DNA from: Gordonia shandongensis DSM 45094
GTDB lineage: Bacteria; Actinomycetota; Actinomycetes; Mycobacteriales; Mycobacteriaceae
DNA: 64,000 nt
Assembly (NCBI RefSeq): GCF_000423025.1
Contig: NZ_AUHE01000008.1
Coordinates: 1-64,000, forward strand
Direction: 5' to 3'
Numbering within the stretch: position 1 is the first letter of the stretch; the number at the start of each line of letters is the position of its first letter. Shown here piece by piece: positions 52,205 through 60,318 of the stretch. The notes under the pieces were generated by a model. That model made no database searches, was not told the origin of the DNA, and saw only the letters and a list, made by a program, of their open reading frames with translations. A program made the translations under genes and the position numbers.

Positions 52205-52894
52205 CTACTTTTCGCGCCAGATCGCGGTACCCGACAGGTGTGCGGTGAGACGGGCGGCGCCGTCGGTGAACTCTCCGCGGATGGATGCCGCGGCCGCGTC
52301 CGGGTCGCCTGCCCGGTAGGCGTCGATGAGGGCGTCGTGGCGTGCCAGCGTCGCCGCGCCCCACTCCGGGTCGGACGCGAACAGTTCGTGCGGCGTGTAC
52401 CGGGTGGTGCTCATGAGGATCCACGCGAGCTTCGCGTTCCCGCTCACCTGATTGTGCGCACGGTGGAACTCGAACTCCGCGAGCGCGATGCCCGCCGGGT
52501 CGGCGTCGGCGACCGCACTGCGCAGGCGGGTGTTGGCCCACTCGAGTTCGCCGATCTCCTCGGGGGTGATGACGGCGGCGGTCCGTCGCGCGATCCGCGC
52601 GGCGGCTTCGCCCTGCAACCAGAACAGGTCCTCGACGTCTGTCGGCGTCAGATCGGCCACCTCGTACCCGCGATGGGGTGCGAGGTGGACCATGCCCTCT
52701 CCGCGCAGCGTGAGCAGTGCCTCGCGGACGGGCGTGACGCTGACGCCCAACCCCGTGGCGGTCTCGTCGATCCGGATCCGATCGCCGGGCAGATACTCGG
52801 CGGTCATGATCCGGTGTCGCAGGATCGACGCGACCTCGTCGGACAGCTGCGGCCGATGCCGCAGCCGTCCGACGGGCGAGGGATCAGAGGCCAT
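52205..52894 (-). CDS. GntR-family (FadR/FCD-type) transcriptional regulator
   Basis: The 229-residue protein has an N-terminal GntR winged helix (LSDEVASILRHRIMTAEYLPGDRIRIDETATGLGVSVTPVREALLTLRGEGMVHLAPHRGYEVA) and a C-terminal FCD ligand domain (LFWLQGEAAARIA, EFHRAHNQVSGN, HDALIDAYRAGDPDAAAASIRGEF) with the conserved His/Asp metal-site pattern. It overlaps the acyl-CoA dehydrogenase stop by 11 bp. It likely controls that gene in response to an acyl-CoA or organic acid. Confidence 0.9.
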   Translation of the reverse strand: MASDPSPVGRLRHRPQLSDEVASILRHRIMTAEYLPGDRIRIDETATGLGVSVTPVREALLTLRGEGMVHLAPHRGYEVADLTPTDVEDLFWLQGEAAARIARRTAAVITPEEIGELEWANTRLRSAVADADPAGIALAEFEFHRAHNQVSGNAKLAWILMSTTRYTPHELFASDPEWGAATLARHDALIDAYRAGDPDAAAASIRGEFTDGAARLTAHLSGTAIWREK

Positions 52895-54023
52895 ACGTCT
52901 TTCCGATGATGTCGCGCTGGATCTCGTTGGTTCCGCCGTACACGGTGGAGATGATCGCCGTGCGCATCAAGCGTTCGGCGTCGAACTCCGTGGCGTAACC
53001 GTATCCGCCCATCATCTGCATGCCGTCGATGGTCATCGCCTTGCTGACCTCGGTGGCCTTCAACTTCACCATCGCGGCCTCCCGCGGCATCATCTTCTCG
53101 GGGTGCGCGTCCGCCTGCCGGGCGAGGCTGTAGACGAGCTCACGCGCACACGCGATCTCGGTGGCGTGGTCGGCCATCCGATGCCGCAGGGCCTGGAAGC
53201 TGCCGACCGGTCGACCGAACTGCTTGCGTTCGGTGATGAACGCGAGGGTGTCGTCGAAGGAGCGGCGCGCCAGGCCGACCTGCATCGCGCCGAGGATCAG
53301 ACGCTCCGTGTTGAGCCCGGACATCAGCTGCTTCCACCCGTTGTCGACCTCGCCGACCACGTACTCGTCGGGGATGAAGCAGTCGGTGAAGTACAGGTCG
53401 TTCACCTCTTTGCCGCCGAGCGTGTCGATTCCCTTGATCGTGAGTCCGGGAGTGTCGGCGGGAACGTGGAACTGGGTGAGGCCCTCGTGTTTGCCGCCGG
53501 ACCGGTCGGTGCGGGCGATCAACAGGATCGACGTGGAGATGTGAGCGTTGGAGCACCACGTCTTCTGACCGTTGATCTTCCAGCCTCCGTCGACCTTCTC
53601 CGCGCGGCAGGTCAGGGCGCCGACGTCGGAACCCGCTTCGGGTTCGGACATCGAGACCGAGAGGGAGTCGCCGGCGACCACCCCGGCGAGCACCTTCTCG
53701 CGGAGCGCGGGGGCGGCGAACTTCGCGTATGCGGCCGCGGTGATGAGGGTGGGGCCGATGGCACCGATCGGGGCCATCGCGCGGGTGGACTCCTCGAGGA
53801 AGATGCACATCTCGACGTTGCCCGCGCCGGCGCCGCCGAACTCCTCGGGCACGTTGATCCCGGCCCAGCCGAAACCGGCCATCTTGCGGTACAGGGCGTC
53901 GGAGTGGGCCTCGCGACCGTTGTCGGTGAGCGCATTGCGCTGCTCGCGGGTGCCGACTTCGCGGCGACAGAAGTCGATGACCGACTCGGCGAAGGCGGAC
54001 TGCTCGGTGGTGAACTCGACCAT
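52884..54023 (-). CDS. Acyl-CoA dehydrogenase
   Basis: From ATG 54023 (MVEFTTEQSAFAESVIDFCRR, preceded by AGGAGA) the 379-residue protein has the acyl-CoA dehydrogenase fold: N-terminal helical domain with GWAGINVPEEFGGAGAGN, the FAD-binding SMSEPEAGSDVGALTCRAEKVDGGWKINGQKTWCSN, and the C-terminal helical domain ending MMGGYGYATEFDAERLMRTAIISTVYGGTNEIQRDIIGKTYGL. It oxidises acyl-CoA to the 2-enoyl form and passes electrons to ETF. The chain length is unknown. The neighbouring GntR gene is co-transcribed. An AT-rich promoter patch lies at 54074-54090. Confidence 0.92.
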   Translation of the reverse strand: MVEFTTEQSAFAESVIDFCRREVGTREQRNALTDNGREAHSDALYRKMAGFGWAGINVPEEFGGAGAGNVEMCIFLEESTRAMAPIGAIGPTLITAAAYAKFAAPALREKVLAGVVAGDSLSVSMSEPEAGSDVGALTCRAEKVDGGWKINGQKTWCSNAHISTSILLIARTDRSGGKHEGLTQFHVPADTPGLTIKGIDTLGGKEVNDLYFTDCFIPDEYVVGEVDNGWKQLMSGLNTERLILGAMQVGLARRSFDDTLAFITERKQFGRPVGSFQALRHRMADHATEIACARELVYSLARQADAHPEKMMPREAAMVKLKATEVSKAMTIDGMQMMGGYGYATEFDAERLMRTAIISTVYGGTNEIQRDIIGKTYGL

Positions 54024-54135
54024 GGTGGGTCTCCTGACTGGATGGATGTCGACGATTCCCTCTCTTCCTACCACATATATTTGATATCTGTACCCGTGGT
54101 CGGGGTCACAGACTGCTGTGGCTAGATTGGTGAGC

Positions 54136-54876
54136 ATGGCTGACCCCAGCGCCCCAGATCCCAGCGACCCAGACCCCGGTAACCCAGACCCCGGCGACCC
54201 GGATTCCGGTAACCCCGACGCCGGTAACCCAGAGGGCATGCCGACCGACCGCGAGGCGCTCCTCGCCGAGAACCGTGCCCGGCGCGCCCGGATCCGCGAT
54301 GAGGAGGCGGAGAAGGACGGGTCGGACGGTGAGGAGGGGGAGTCGGGCTCAGCTGAGTCCGCGGCCGAGACGTCGAGGCCGCAGCGGCGAGTGGTGATCG
54401 GCCTCGCCGTGCTGTCGACGCTGCTCGCCGTCGCGGTGGGAGTGCTCGCGTACCTCTATGTCGCGGCCGACGACTCCGCGGCGGCATCGAATGCGGACCA
54501 CGACACGGTGATAGCGCGCGCCGAGAAGTACGCGACCACGGTCCTGACCTATTCATCGGGGGATTACGGCGACCTCGACGCGCGGATCCGCGCCATCTCC
54601 ACCCCGGAGTTCGCCGACCGCTACATCTCCTCGTCCCAGGAGGCCCGCAAGGGCAACGACGCGGTGGAGGCCAGCGGCACCGCCAAGGTGTCGTCGGCGG
54701 GTGTGATCTCGCAAGACGACTCGACGGCGAAAGTGCTCGTCGCCGTCGACCAGCATGTGAAGACCCCGCTGGCGCCGTCGGTGGGGCCCGACGGGATCGA
54801 CTATCAGTCGCGCGTGGAGATCACGTTGGTCCGGGAGGGTGACGACTGGAAGCTCTCGGATCTCGAGGTCATCTGA
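54136..54876 (+). CDS. Mce-associated-type membrane protein
   Basis: From ATG 54136 the 246-residue protein has a Pro-Asp-Gly repeat N-terminus, an acidic cytosolic segment (PTDREALLAENRARRARIRDEEAEKDG), one membrane helix (VVIGLAVLSTLLAVAVGVLAYLYVA) and an external domain (TVIARAEKYATTVLTYSSGDYGDLDARIRAISTPEFADRYISSSQ...VEITLVREGDDWKLSDLEVI). This is the layout of mycobacterial Mce-associated membrane proteins, which help Mce lipid importers. No mce genes are in the window, so the partner may be elsewhere. Its 3' end overlaps the convergent TetR gene by 8 bp. Confidence 0.78.
   Translation: MADPSAPDPSDPDPGNPDPGDPDSGNPDAGNPEGMPTDREALLAENRARRARIRDEEAEKDGSDGEEGESGSAESAAETSRPQRRVVIGLAVLSTLLAVAVGVLAYLYVAADDSAAASNADHDTVIARAEKYATTVLTYSSGDYGDLDARIRAISTPEFADRYISSSQEARKGNDAVEASGTAKVSSAGVISQDDSTAKVLVAVDQHVKTPLAPSVGPDGIDYQSRVEITLVREGDDWKLSDLEVI
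54154..54228. repeat. In-frame tandem repeat, 15 bp x 5
   Basis: Five copies of a CCAGACCCCGGTAAC-like 15-bp unit encode PDPSD-PDPGN-PDPGD-PDSGN-PDAGN at the N-terminus of the Mce-associated-type protein, ahead of its membrane helix. Confidence 0.88.
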
Positions 54877-56128
54877 CCGAGCGGGGATCGGCGCCGAGCA
54901 TCACGGCGGCGCACAGGTGGCCGACCGTCTCGGCGCCGACGCCGGCGTCCCGAGCGGGCAGATCGCCGGCGACGGTGAGGGCGGCGTGCACCAGGAGGCG
55001 GGCCGCCGAGCCGCTGATGTCGGGGCGGGCGCGCTGCAACCAGGTGGACCACTCGTCGATGTTCGTCCGCTGCTGGCGGCGCAGTGCCCGCAGGTCGTCG
55101 GGCGCGAGTGCGCCGCGTTCGCTGAGGAACACCGTCATGATGTCCGGGTCGGCGACGCACAGTGCGCTGTACTGCCGGGCGAGGGCGACCACCGCCTCGC
55201 GGGGGGTCGCCGCCTCTGCCAGACCGGCGGAGATCGCCGCCGTCGTCCGCGCCGAGGCCCGCCAGAACGCGGCGGTCAGAATGGCCGCCTTCGACTCGAA
55301 GTGGCGATAGACGCCGGAGGCCGGCAGGTCGACGGCCGCTCCGATCTCCTCGAGGGTGACCTCGCCGTATCCGCGGCGTGCGAACAGGGAGATCGACTCG
55401 CTGAGGATCGCCTCCCGCCGACCGGCCGGAGCCAGTCCCGGCCCCGCTTCGGTCGCGTCGGCCGGCATCGGCGGGGTCAGGGTCGCGAGCCGGTCGGCCG
55501 CATCGCAGAGGACGTCCATCGCCGTGCGCCTCGACGTTCGGACCCGGTGGGTGACGGGGCTGGCGACCACCGACAGGATCGCGGTCGCCAGCACATCGGC
55601 GCGGCCACCTGTTGCCCGGTCCTCTGTTGCCCGTTCCCCTGTTGCCTGTTCCCCTGTTGCCCGGTCCTCTGCGGCGGGGTCGCATGCGTGCACCAGATCG
55701 CGGACCCGCCGGTGCACCGCCGATCCGCCCGCGGCGATGGGGCGGCGATCCTCGGGGGCCAACAGGCGGGCCTCCCAGCGGTAGAGGCTCCCGGCTGCGC
55801 GCTTCTCCCACGTAAACGCCAGCAGTGCGTGCAGGAGCCGGTCGAGTTCGACGCGGGGGTCGGGGCACGCTTCGACGGCGTCGGCCGCCGCCGTGAGCTG
55901 TTCGGAGAGTCGGAGGGCGGCTGCCGCGAACAGGTCGTACTTGCCGCTGAAGTGGCGGTAGAGCGCCGGGGCGGAGATGCCGACCTCTTCGGCGATCTCG
56001 GTGAGACGAGTCGCGTGATAGCCGCGAGCGCTGAACGACTGCGCCGCGACGGAGAGGATCTCGTCGCGGCGATCGGGGGGCCGTCGACGCGGTCGGTCGG
56101 CGGCTGCCGCGGGGCCGCCGGAAGTCAT
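54869..56128 (-). CDS. Double-TetR transcriptional regulator
   Basis: From ATG 56128 (MTSGGPAAAADRPRRRPPD) the 419-residue protein contains two complete TetR modules. Module one starts with the HTH RRDEILSVAAQSFSARGYHATRLTEIAEEVGISAPALYRHFSGKYDLFAAA (~20-70). Module two starts with REAILSESISLFARRGYGEVTLEEIGAAVDLPASGVYRHFESKAAILTAAF (~235-285). Each is followed by a helical ligand domain. The linker carries an RATGEQ-type repeat encoded by a 15-bp tandem repeat. The fusion could bind two operator halves as a pseudo-dimer. It is divergent from the enoyl-CoA hydratase and acyl-CoA synthetase genes, which it probably controls. Confidence 0.88.
   Translation of the reverse strand: MTSGGPAAAADRPRRRPPDRRDEILSVAAQSFSARGYHATRLTEIAEEVGISAPALYRHFSGKYDLFAAAALRLSEQLTAAADAVEACPDPRVELDRLLHALLAFTWEKRAAGSLYRWEARLLAPEDRRPIAAGGSAVHRRVRDLVHACDPAAEDRATGEQATGERATEDRATGGRADVLATAILSVVASPVTHRVRTSRRTAMDVLCDAADRLATLTPPMPADATEAGPGLAPAGRREAILSESISLFARRGYGEVTLEEIGAAVDLPASGVYRHFESKAAILTAAFWRASARTTAAISAGLAEAATPREAVVALARQYSALCVADPDIMTVFLSERGALAPDDLRALRRQQRTNIDEWSTWLQRARPDISGSAARLLVHAALTVAGDLPARDAGVGAETVGHLCAAVMLGADPRSVR
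55611..55670. repeat. In-frame tandem repeat, 15 bp x 4
   Basis: Four copies of GTTGCCCGGTCCTCT (minus strand encodes RATGE/QATGE/RATED) form the linker in the first half of the double-TetR protein. Confidence 0.85.
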
Positions 56129-56180
56129 GGGGACCGATGATAGCGAATCGGGATAATCACCGAAGTCATTTCTAAGACGA

Positions 56181-56198
56181 CTGATCAACGCTGGTCAG
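56181..56198. promoter_or_regulatory. Candidate TetR operator between the regulator and echA-like gene
   Basis: CTGATCA and TGGTCAG form an inverted repeat with a 4-nt spacer (one mismatch) in the divergent promoter region. The flank to 56225 is AT-rich, suggesting promoters. Binding by the double-TetR protein is inference. Confidence 0.4.
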
Positions 56199-56329
56199 AA
56201 TAAAAATGTATCGTACTAAGTTAATCGCAATTCTCATGACGCAGGTCACTTCTGCTGCTACGGTGGTGCCCATTCGGTCCGGACCGGCGAGGGATGGTCG
56301 ACGCATCAGTGCGTCGAGTGAGGAGTGCG

Positions 56330-57127
56330 ATGATCAGCGAAGCGCGATTCGACGACGGCGTGTGGGACGGCATCGACGATCGCGGCGTCGCGCTCCTGGA
56401 GATCGACCGTCCCGACCGGATGAACGCACTCGACGGGCCCGCCTCCCGCCGGATCATCGGAGTCTGTGAGCAGTGGGCCGGGCGCGATGACATCCGCGTC
56501 GTGGTGCTGCGGGGGCGCGGCGGATCGTTCTCCGCGGGCGCCGACGTGGCGGGCATGGCCTCCGACGCCGCCGCCTCGGGCGGCTTCGACGAGGCCGCGT
56601 CCCGCGCGATCATCGAGAACGGTTCGACCCTGGTTCGTGCCGTGCGCGGACTCGCCGTCCCCGTGGTGGCCTCGATCGACGGCCCGGCCGTCGGGATCGG
56701 GGCGTCGCTCGCGGTTGCGGCAGACCTGCTGTACGCCACGCGCCGCTCGTACTTCCTGCTCGCCTTCGTCAACATCGGCCTCATGCCGGACGGTGGCGCG
56801 TCGGCCGTGTTCGCGGCGGCGATGGGACGTGCTCGAGCGAACGCCCTCGCGCTGCTCGGGGAGAAGCTGCCCGCCGACGAGGCCGCCGCGCACGGGCTCA
56901 TCAACACGGTCGTCGACGATGCGGACGCGCTCGACGCCGCCGTGGAGCATGCGGTGTCGCGCCTCGTCGCCGCATCGCCCGACGCCCTCGCACTGACCAA
57001 GTCCGCGCTCGACGAGCACGCGCTCGGCGGTCTCGACGCCGCCCTGCAACGTGAGATCGCCGGCCAGACCCGACTGCTCCAATCGCCGCACTTCCAAGCC
57101 GCCTTGGCCGCATTCGGTCGAGGGTGA
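56330..57127 (+). CDS. Enoyl-CoA hydratase/isomerase (crotonase family)
   Basis: From ATG 56330 (MISEARFDDGVWDG, preceded by GAGGAG) the 265-residue protein is a crotonase: DRMNALDGPASRRI, the oxyanion-hole stretch GRGGSFSAGADVAGMA, VVASIDGPAVGIGASLAVAADLLYA and FVNIGLMPDGGASA. The usual catalytic Glu of the second motif (GLxPExG) is Asp (GLMPDGG), as in some isomerase-type members. It is followed 85 bp downstream by an acyl-CoA synthetase gene and probably shares a promoter controlled by the divergent TetR-type gene. Confidence 0.88.
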   Translation: MISEARFDDGVWDGIDDRGVALLEIDRPDRMNALDGPASRRIIGVCEQWAGRDDIRVVVLRGRGGSFSAGADVAGMASDAAASGGFDEAASRAIIENGSTLVRAVRGLAVPVVASIDGPAVGIGASLAVAADLLYATRRSYFLLAFVNIGLMPDGGASAVFAAAMGRARANALALLGEKLPADEAAAHGLINTVVDDADALDAAVEHAVSRLVAASPDALALTKSALDEHALGGLDAALQREIAGQTRLLQSPHFQAALAAFGRG

Positions 57128-57212
57128 GCGAGACGCCCGACTGCCGGCGAATTCAAGCCCGACGGAACTTCTATGCACGAACACACGGACACGAACACAC
57201 AGAGGAGACAAG

Positions 57213-58811
57213 ATGACCAACCCCTTGGGTCTCGACCTGACGGCCGAGCCGTTGCGGTCGCGGCGGAATCACTGGAACAACCAGGTCCAGCGTCATGCGG
57301 CGATGCGTCCGGACCATGACGCCCTACGCTTCATGGGCAAATCGACGAGCTGGAAGGAGCTGGACGACCGGACGCGCGCGTTGGGAGCCGCTCTGCTCGA
57401 CCGGGGGGTCGAGTTCGGCGACCGGATTCTGTTGCTCATGCTCAACCGGACCGAGTATGTGGAACTGACCATGGCGGCGAACCTCATCGGCGCCATACCG
57501 GTCCCGGTCAACATCCGCATGGCTCCGGCCGAGATCGGCTTTCTCGTGTCGGACTCGGGGGCGAAGATGATCGTCACCGAGACGATGCTCGCGCCACTGG
57601 CGGACGCCGTTGCGCAGATCACCGGAACCATTGAGACGATCATCAATGTCGGCGAGTCCGCCAACGATGCGCACGTGGATTACGAGGGGCTCGTCACGTC
57701 GAGCACGACGCCGCTCCCGGACATCGACATTCCGGAGGACACCGTCGCGCTGATCATGTACACCTCCGGGACCACGGGCAAGCCGAAGGGGGCGATGCTC
57801 ACGCATCAGAACCTGCAGGCACAGGCGGTCACCTGTCTGCCGCTTCTGGACACGGATGCCGACAGCGTCGCATCATGCGTCGCGCCGATGTTCCACATCG
57901 CCGGCTTGGGATCGATGACGGCCACCATCTACATGGGTGCCACCACGGTGATCCATCCGCTCGGGAACTTCGATCCGGAGCAGTTGCTTGATCAGCTCGA
58001 AGCAGAGGGGACCACGTCGATCTTCCTCGTGCCGGCGCAGTGGCAGGCGGTGTGTGCGGCGCAGCAGGCCCGTCCGCGTGACCTCAAGCTGACCCTCACC
58101 AGCTGGGGGGCCGCGCCGGCATCCGACACCGTGCTGCGGGCGATGGCCGAGACCTTCCCCGACGCGAAGAACATCGCGGTCTTCGGGCAGACCGAGATGT
58201 CGCCGATCACCTGCGCGCTCGAGGGCAAGGATGCATTGCGCAAACTCGGTTCGGTCGGCAAGGTCGTCCCGAACGTCACCGCTCGCGTGGTGGACCCGAT
58301 GATGAACGACGTCGCACCGGGTGAGGTCGGCGAGATCGTGTATCGGGGTCCCAGCATGATGGTCGGGTACTGGCAGAACCCGGAGGGCACGGCCGATGCG
58401 TTCGCCGGCGGCTGGTTCCACTCCGGCGACCTCGTCCGGCAGGACGAGGAGGGCTTCATCTACGTGGTCGACCGCGCCAAGGACATGATCATCTCCGGCG
58501 GCGAGAACATCTACTGCGCCGAGGTGGAGAACGCCCTGTTCGGGCACCCCAAGATCAGCGAGGCGGCGATCATCGGACGCGCCCACGAGAAGTGGGGCGA
58601 GGTGCCGGTGGCCGTCGTCGTCCTCGCCGAGGGGGTCGACGACCTCACCCTCGAGGAGATGGAGCCGTACCTCAACGAGAACCTCGCGCGATTCAAGCAT
58701 CCGAAGGACCTCGTGGTGGTCGACGAGCTGCCGCGCAACGCCGGCGGCAAGGTGGTCAAGCCCACGCTGCGCGAGACCTACGGCAGCAAGGACAGCGGGC
58801 TGGAGCACTGA
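57213..58811 (+). CDS. Long-chain-type acyl-CoA synthetase (FadD)
   Basis: From ATG 57213 (MTNPLGLDLTAEPL, preceded by AGAGGAGA) the 532-residue adenylate-forming enzyme shows P-loop LIMYTSGTTGKPKGAML (~187-203), FGQTEMSP, GWFHSGDLV and VDRAKDMIISGGENIYCAEVE, and the C-terminal Lys in NAGGKVVKPTLRE. It activates a carboxylic acid to its CoA ester through an acyl-AMP. The adjacent crotonase suggests use in fatty acid or related degradation. A 19-bp tandem repeat spans its stop codon. Confidence 0.9.
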   Translation: MTNPLGLDLTAEPLRSRRNHWNNQVQRHAAMRPDHDALRFMGKSTSWKELDDRTRALGAALLDRGVEFGDRILLLMLNRTEYVELTMAANLIGAIPVPVNIRMAPAEIGFLVSDSGAKMIVTETMLAPLADAVAQITGTIETIINVGESANDAHVDYEGLVTSSTTPLPDIDIPEDTVALIMYTSGTTGKPKGAMLTHQNLQAQAVTCLPLLDTDADSVASCVAPMFHIAGLGSMTATIYMGATTVIHPLGNFDPEQLLDQLEAEGTTSIFLVPAQWQAVCAAQQARPRDLKLTLTSWGAAPASDTVLRAMAETFPDAKNIAVFGQTEMSPITCALEGKDALRKLGSVGKVVPNVTARVVDPMMNDVAPGEVGEIVYRGPSMMVGYWQNPEGTADAFAGGWFHSGDLVRQDEEGFIYVVDRAKDMIISGGENIYCAEVENALFGHPKISEAAIIGRAHEKWGEVPVAVVVLAEGVDDLTLEEMEPYLNENLARFKHPKDLVVVDELPRNAGGKVVKPTLRETYGSKDSGLEH

Positions 58812-58857
58812 CGCCGGGCTGGGGCACTGACGCCGGGCTGGAGCACTGACACCGGGT
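58801..58857. repeat. Tandem repeat, 19 bp x 3, spanning the FadD stop codon
   Basis: Three copies of TGGAGCACTGACGCCGGGC run from 58801. The TGA in the first copy is the stop codon of the synthetase gene (58809-58811); the next two copies repeat the same stop and context in the 3' untranslated region. Confidence 0.88.
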
Positions 58858-58886
58858 GGTGAGTGACGCCACGACGCACGGCCGAC

Positions 58887-58900
58887 TGGAACGTGTTCCA
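58887..58900. promoter_or_regulatory. KstR-like box upstream of the alcohol dehydrogenase gene
   Basis: TGGAACGTGTTCCA fits the mycobacterial KstR consensus TNNAACNNGTTNNA at all fixed positions. KstR is the TetR-type repressor of sterol catabolism. The site is 117 bp upstream of the dehydrogenase start. Regulation by a KstR homologue is inference, and other regulators bind similar dyads. Confidence 0.45.
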
Positions 58901-59016
58901 TTTTTGTCGGCGAGTGACTACGCTCACCGACAGACGCGGCAGTCGCCGTGAGTCACCAGCGAGATGGCGCTCATCCACGAGACACGATGGGCGGCAATGG
59001 GATCGAAGTGAGGGAT

Positions 59017-60153
59017 ATGACTGTGAAGACCAAGGGTGCGATCCTGCGCGAGCACAACAAGCCGTGGCAGATCGAGGAGATCGAGATCGGCGACCCCAAG
59101 GCGCATGAGATCAAGATCCGCATGGAAGCCGCCGGCATGTGCCACTCGGATCACCACCTGATGACCGGTGGGATCCCGATGGCCGGATTCCCGATCCTCG
59201 GGGGTCACGAGGGCGCCGGCGTCGTCGAGGAGATCGGCGACGGCGTCACCGACTTCGAGGTCGGCGACCACGTGGTGCTCTCGTTCATCCCCTCGTGCGG
59301 CAAGTGCCGCTCGTGCAAGGCGGGCGTCGCCAACCTCTGCGACTTCGGTGCGATGCTCCTGCAGGGCGAGGCGGTCTCGGACAACACCTTCCGCATCCAC
59401 ACCGCAGCCGGCGAGCCGGTCTACCCGATGACCCTGCTGGGCACCTTCAGCCCGTACATGGTCGTTCACGAGGCGTCCGCCGTGAAGATCGACAAGGACA
59501 TCCCGTTCGAGGTCGCAGCGCTGTGCGGCTGCGGCATCCCGACCGGCTACGGCTCGTCGACCCGCAGCGGCGACGTGCGCCCCGGCGAAGACGTCGCCAT
59601 CGTCGGCGTCGGCGGCGTCGGCACCGCGGCCCTCCAGGGTGCCGTGCTCGCCGGCGCCCGGAACATCTTCGCCATCGACCCGGTGGAGTGGAAGCGCGAG
59701 CAGGCGCTCAAGTTCGGTGCCACCCACGCCTTCGCGACCATCGAGGAGGCGATGAACGATCTGGGCAACGCCACCGAATGGGGCATGTGCCAGAAGGTGA
59801 TCGTCACCGTCGGCGAGGTGCACGGCGAGGACGTCGACACCTGGCTGTCGATCACCGCGAAGAACGGCACCTGCGTGCTCACGGGCATGGGCAACATGGT
59901 CGACAACCAGGTCACCCTGAACCTGGCGATGCTCACCCTGCTGCAGAAGAACCTGCAGGGCAGCATCTTCGGCGGCGCGAACCCCAAACTCGACATCCCG
60001 AACCTGCTGTCGATGTACAAGATCGGGAAGCTCAAGATCGAGGAGATGATCACCCGGCAGTACAGCCTCGATCAGATCAACGAGGGCTACCAGGACATGC
60101 TCGAGGGGAGAAACATCCGCGGCGTCATCCGGTACACCGACGCCGATCGCTGA
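59017..60153 (+). CDS. NDMA-dependent-type zinc alcohol dehydrogenase
   Basis: From ATG 59017 (MTVKTKGAILREHNKPWQIEEI) the 378-residue class III-like MDR enzyme has catalytic zinc ligands in MCHSDHH and GGHEGAG, the four-Cys structural zinc loop CGKCRSCKAGVANLC, the nucleotide-binding stretch VAIVGVGGVGTAALQGAVLAG, and the family end GRNIRGVIRYTDADR. This matches the NDMA-dependent/mycofactocin-associated alcohol dehydrogenases of Mycobacteriales, which hold NAD(H) tightly and oxidise alcohols. No mycofactocin genes are here. A KstR-like box and a strong terminator bracket the gene. Confidence 0.85.
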   Translation: MTVKTKGAILREHNKPWQIEEIEIGDPKAHEIKIRMEAAGMCHSDHHLMTGGIPMAGFPILGGHEGAGVVEEIGDGVTDFEVGDHVVLSFIPSCGKCRSCKAGVANLCDFGAMLLQGEAVSDNTFRIHTAAGEPVYPMTLLGTFSPYMVVHEASAVKIDKDIPFEVAALCGCGIPTGYGSSTRSGDVRPGEDVAIVGVGGVGTAALQGAVLAGARNIFAIDPVEWKREQALKFGATHAFATIEEAMNDLGNATEWGMCQKVIVTVGEVHGEDVDTWLSITAKNGTCVLTGMGNMVDNQVTLNLAMLTLLQKNLQGSIFGGANPKLDIPNLLSMYKIGKLKIEEMITRQYSLDQINEGYQDMLEGRNIRGVIRYTDADR

Positions 60154-60170
60154 CCCGGAGCACCGCTCGA

Positions 60171-60209
60171 CCGGAGGCCGCAGACGCGCAATGCGTCTGC
60201 GGCCTCCGG
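60171..60209 (+). terminator. Terminator after the alcohol dehydrogenase gene
   Basis: A perfect 17-bp GC stem (CCGGAGGCCGCAGACGC with GCGTCTGCGGCCTCCGG) around a 5-nt loop begins 17 bp after the stop, followed by CGTTTCGG. Confidence 0.85.
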
Positions 60210-60318
60210 CGTTTCGGTGCCGTGAACGCGGGTTTGCGGTGATCGCCGAGTATGCGCCGATTACTCTGATCAGGTCCATGTTCGGAGCCGAGTCCGAGCA
60301 CCGGGTTCAAGGGGAGCA

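Noticed and set aside
54064-54092. FadR-type GntR operator upstream of the acyl-CoA dehydrogenase
   Set aside because: The AT-rich patch does not contain a clear GT-N3-AC core; it is more likely just the promoter.
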